Shown here one piece after another: positions 41,701-43,480 of a DNA stretch of 43,480 nucleotides; positions within the stretch are counted from its first letter, which is position 1, and every line of letters starts with the position of its first letter. The notes below the pieces were generated by a model that saw only the letters and a list, made by a program, of their open reading frames with translations, did not search any database and was not told where the DNA came from. The DNA is from Emticicia agri (lineage in GTDB: Bacteria; Bacteroidota; Bacteroidia; Cytophagales; Spirosomataceae): assembly GCF_004168285.1 (NCBI RefSeq), contig NZ_SEWF01000041.1, positions 1-43,480 on the forward strand, given 5' to 3'. The translations under genes were made by a program, and so were the position numbers.

Positions 41701-43480
41701 ACTTTAACCTTAACGGGCAGTGGTTGTGCAGGCACAGTCAACTGGTCGAATGGTTCATCAGGTAGTAGCTTAACGCTTTCAAGTGTAGGCACTTATAGTA
41801 TTTCTGCTACTTGTACCGTGGGTAGCTGTATTTCTCCGGCAAGTGTAGCAGTAACAGGACTACAAATTGTAGCCCAACCATCAGCACCGACAATCAATGC
41901 ACCAAATCCAAAAGTAGTCTGTGCACCAAGTACCTTAACGCTGACCGCAAGTGGATGTGGTGGGACAGTCAACTGGTCGAATGGTTCATCAGGTACGAGT
42001 TTGACACTTTCAATTGTGGGAACTTATAGTATTACAGCGACTTGTACAGTTGGTTCTTGTACAAGTGTGCCAAGTGCAGCAGTCACAGGATTACAGATTG
42101 TAGCTCAACCCTCTGCACCAACGATTACAGCCCCGGCTACCAAAGTAGTCTGTTCACCAAGCACGCTTACATTAACGGCAAGTGGTTGTGATGGAATAGT
42201 GAACTGGTCAAATGGTTCATCAGGCACAAGTGTAGTTTTATCAAGTGTAGGCACTTACAGCATTACAGCTACCTGTACAGTTGGGTCTTGTATTTCTCCG
42301 GCCAGTGCAGCAGTCGCAGGCTTACAGATTGTAGCTCAACCAACTGCACCAACGATTACAGCCCCGGCTACCAAAGTAGTTTGTGCACCAAGTACCTTAA
42401 CGCTGACCGCAAGTGGATGTGGTGGGACAGTAAACTGGTCGAATGGTTCATCAGGTAGTAGTCTGACACTTTCAAGTGTAGGCACATATAGTATCACAGC
42501 GACCTGTACAGTTGGGTCTTGTATTTCTCCGGCCAGTGCAGCAGTTACAGGTTTGCAGATTGTAGCTCAACCAACTGCACCAACGATTACAGCCCCGGCT
42601 ACCAAAGTAGTCTGTGCACCGAGTACGCTTACATTAACAGCAAGTGGATGTGGTGGAACAGTCAACTGGTCGAATGGTTCATCAGGTACAAGTATAGTTT
42701 TATCAAGTGTAGGCACTTATTCAATAACTGCGACTTGTACGGTTGGCTCTTGTACCAGTCCTCCAAGTCCAGCAGTCACAGGCTTACAGATTGTCAGTCA
42801 GCCTTCTGCTCCAACGATTACAGCCCCGGCTATGAAAGTAGTTTGTTCGCCAAGCACGCTTACTTTAACGGCCAGTGGTTGTGCAGGCACAGTCAACTGG
42901 TCAAATGGCTCATCAGGCACAAGTATAGTTTTATCAAGTGTAGGTACCTATACCATTACAGCCACCTGTACAGTTGGGTCTTGTATTTCTCCGGCCAGTG
43001 TAGCAGTAACAGGACTACAAATTGTAGCTCAACCAGCCGCCCCAACCATTACCCCTCCGGGTTCTTTAGTGGTGTGTGCACCGAGTACTTTAACCTTAAC
43101 GGCAAGTGGTTGTGCAGGGACAGTCAACTGGTCGAATGGTTCATCAGGCACAAGTATAGTTTTATCAAGTGTTGGCACGTATAGTATTTCTGCTACTTGT
43201 ACAGTTGGGTCTTGTACAAGTCCAGCCAGTTCAACAGTAATAGGGTTACAAATTGTAGCTCAACCAACAGCCCCAACCATTACTCCTCCGGGTTCTTTAG
43301 TGGTGTGTGCACCAAGTACTTTAACCTTAACGGCCAGCGGTTGTGCAGGGACAGTCAATTGGTCGAATGGTTCATCAGGTACGAGTCTGACGCTTTCAAG
43401 TGTGGGTACATATAGTATTTCTGCTACTTGTACAGTAGGTAGTTGCACCAGTCCGGCCAGTTCAACAGTAACAGGGTTAC
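38752..43480 (+). CDS. giant secreted Ig-like repeat protein (adhesin-like), partial
   Basis: An open frame of at least 1576 codons running off the right edge. A signal peptide (MKKFLFLLLILSTYKGFSQ) is followed by a 190-residue N-terminal domain (GIMFDVKATNTLTIKYFDAN ... TYEIWYHPGS ... AGETYAFYITNT), a bacterial Ig-like 3 domain (ENVLFTATVLPSSATGTVTF ... HSITATYNGDG) and Ig modules with VCPGSSVLLTATC and TITWYNQATGGS. A parallel beta-helix-like stretch rich in T/N/G comes next (about residues 490-790: ITNRGTMNLNN, TINEGT-type turns). From 41427 there are tandem 77-residue repeats. It is probably a type IX-secreted surface protein; its C-terminal sorting domain is outside the window. It probably binds surfaces or glycans. 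Confidence 0.85.
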   Translation, partial: MKKFLFLLLILSTYKGFSQVHSDDPDFVSKKINTYLPTTADAAVCDGLSLVTTYTTNNGSRGIMFDVKATNTLTIKYFDANLYAGTATYEIWYHPGSYLGTEDTPGSWTRIDSVNNIVSEGAGLPTRIPILVDVVIPAGETYAFYITNTVSGGVNYVTTAASGDTLATDINLMVLGGVGKAYPFSTNFRYRNFSGTICYRLGTNEGTTLTSDNNPADEGENVLFTATVLPSSATGTVTFKDGSTTLSTVALSGGIATFSTNTLTVGTHSITATYNGDGTVEPSTSDTLSQVINCLAPTGISVNNTTVCPGSSVLLTATCASGTITWYNQATGGSAIGTGSSLSHSPAVNTTYYTSCESENCVSSRASTDAVTLSTAPSAPTSPTAIPSNFIVSGTTTLTASGCDSPATISWYDTANSTIALPDNTPTIAANKTFFARCTGTNTCISDPSTTVSVTYTPCTPLSTSPGNVTIYWTGAISADWNNPCNWNPAWVPDNTNSAVAISLQSNQPVISGAVPAIKELYVNAGAILTVSNGATLSVSSSSLASITSYGGSIINEGTISTAVSGIGMSIFAGDITNRGTMNLNNSISGIVANVNANATITNESTGIINLTDGYGLRYIVGNLSTITNHGAINYSGLSYALSLNEGTLINDGTITITNGFGISNLNGSGITNNACGKIIMTAGNYDNDGSTTTNAGLIQMPDEYDFANTGTFTNNGVLKANSVTGITNNRMIITNTCAIFTRALANNYTVNGIYTNVAATIQAGTYTSGSNIFVANNTIPSGTQTLYTQVNNGTCTFVVPFIFDNAKPASVLVSQTAICLGNSVSLTASCNTGTITWYKQATGGSTIGTGSPLNQSPTTATTYYASCKSSNCESGRVATSLVTVNSVPPAPIINAPNPKVVCAPGTLTLTTSDCTGTITWSNGSSGTSLTLSTVGTYAISATCTDGSCTSPASAAVTGLQIVAQPAAPTINAPNPKVVCSPNTLTLTGSGCAGTVNWSNGSSGSSLTLSSVGTYSISATCTVGSCISPASVAVTGLQIVAQPSAPTINAPNPKVVCAPSTLTLTASGCGGTVNWSNGSSGTSLTLSIVGTYSITATCTVGSCTSVPSAAVTGLQIVAQPSAPTITAPATKVVCSPSTLTLTASGCDGIVNWSNGSSGTSVVLSSVGTYSITATCTVGSCISPASAAVAGLQIVAQPTAPTITAPATKVVCAPSTLTLTASGCGGTVNWSNGSSGSSLTLSSVGTYSITATCTVGSCISPASAAVTGLQIVAQPTAPTITAPATKVVCAPSTLTLTASGCGGTVNWSNGSSGTSIVLSSVGTYSITATCTVGSCTSPPSPAVTGLQIVSQPSAPTITAPAMKVVCSPSTLTLTASGCAGTVNWSNGSSGTSIVLSSVGTYTITATCTVGSCISPASVAVTGLQIVAQPAAPTITPPGSLVVCAPSTLTLTASGCAGTVNWSNGSSGTSIVLSSVGTYSISATCTVGSCTSPASSTVIGLQIVAQPTAPTITPPGSLVVCAPSTLTLTASGCAGTVNWSNGSSGTSLTLSSVGTYSISATCTVGSCTSPASSTVTGL
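41427..43480 (+). repeat. nine 231-bp tandem repeats inside the adhesin-like gene
   Basis: The unit is exactly 231 bp (77 codons). Units start at 41427, 41658, 41889, 42120, 42351, 42582, 42813, 43044 and 43275; the ninth is cut by the window end. Each encodes KVVC(A/S)PSTLTLTASGC, GTVNWSNGSSG, SSVGTYSI(T/S)ATCTVGSC and VTGLQIVAQP, an Ig-like fold with four conserved cysteines. Neighbouring units are highly similar at the DNA level, whereas the first is the most diverged, so recent expansion or gene conversion is likely. Confidence 0.9.

Noticed and set aside
39345-43448. Several antisense and out-of-frame open stretches in the adhesin-like gene
   Set aside because: They follow the 231-bp repeat period and arise from repeat composition; the main frame has a signal peptide and consistent Ig-like domains.
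41427-43480. CRISPR-like periodic repeats
   Set aside because: The period is 231 bp, in frame with a long coding sequence, and repeats have no unique spacers.

Overview
The window looks like chromosome of a Bacteroidota, most likely a Cytophagales relative (Spirosomataceae-like). Pointers are the AT-rich sequence; repeated TTG-N19/20-TAnnTTTG promoters, the Bacteroidota sigma-factor consensus, with little Shine-Dalgarno signal; very long secreted proteins built of Ig-like and YCF48 repeats; a GH78 rhamnosidase; a TonB-type protein; and a free-standing LytTR regulator. I could not run any search, so species and family names are recognition from the sequence.

Layout. 1-1860: the start of an IS3-type transposase cut by the window edge, an orphan Imm11-type immunity protein and a small membrane-anchored protein. 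2010-2231: a MITE-like palindromic element. 2247-5861: secreted alpha-L-rhamnosidase. 6186-10523: a single-domain response regulator and an eight-PAS soluble histidine kinase, with one recognisable promoter ahead of the regulator. 10773-12173: three small paralogous proteins of unknown function on both strands. 12337-12939: a DUF416 (YjaG-like) protein.

13140-23721 is the most unusual region: a self-contained transcription unit with its own palindrome-covered promoter and a strong terminator. It encodes only the distal end of a phage-type tail (Dit-like protein, and a hub protein fused to a long YadA-like fibre), a small unknown protein, a glycosidase-like TIM-barrel protein, and a lysis set (amidase, holin, spanin-like protein). 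No capsid, terminase, portal, sheath, tube, tape-measure, integrase or repressor gene is visible.

23736-26268 holds a small membrane protein, a gene remnant, three head-to-tail 16-bp dyads and a VWA lipoprotein whose 3' end has been duplicated around a small hairpin insertion. 26269-30480 is a 1403-residue YCF48/Ig-like secreted protein. 30780-33486 holds a CCGxDAF protein, a VOC protein, an S74 fibre-like protein and a TonB C-terminal protein. 33592-34682 is a truncated YcxB-like gene abutting a CPBP protease block bounded by an 11-bp inverted repeat. 34737-37842 holds lipoprotein, membrane and barrel-like proteins and a Crp/Fnr regulator, with a matching 5-4-5 dyad ahead of its neighbour. 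38191-43480: a LytTR regulator with 21-bp-spaced direct repeats upstream, followed by a giant adhesin-like gene with nine 231-bp tandem repeats that runs off the window.
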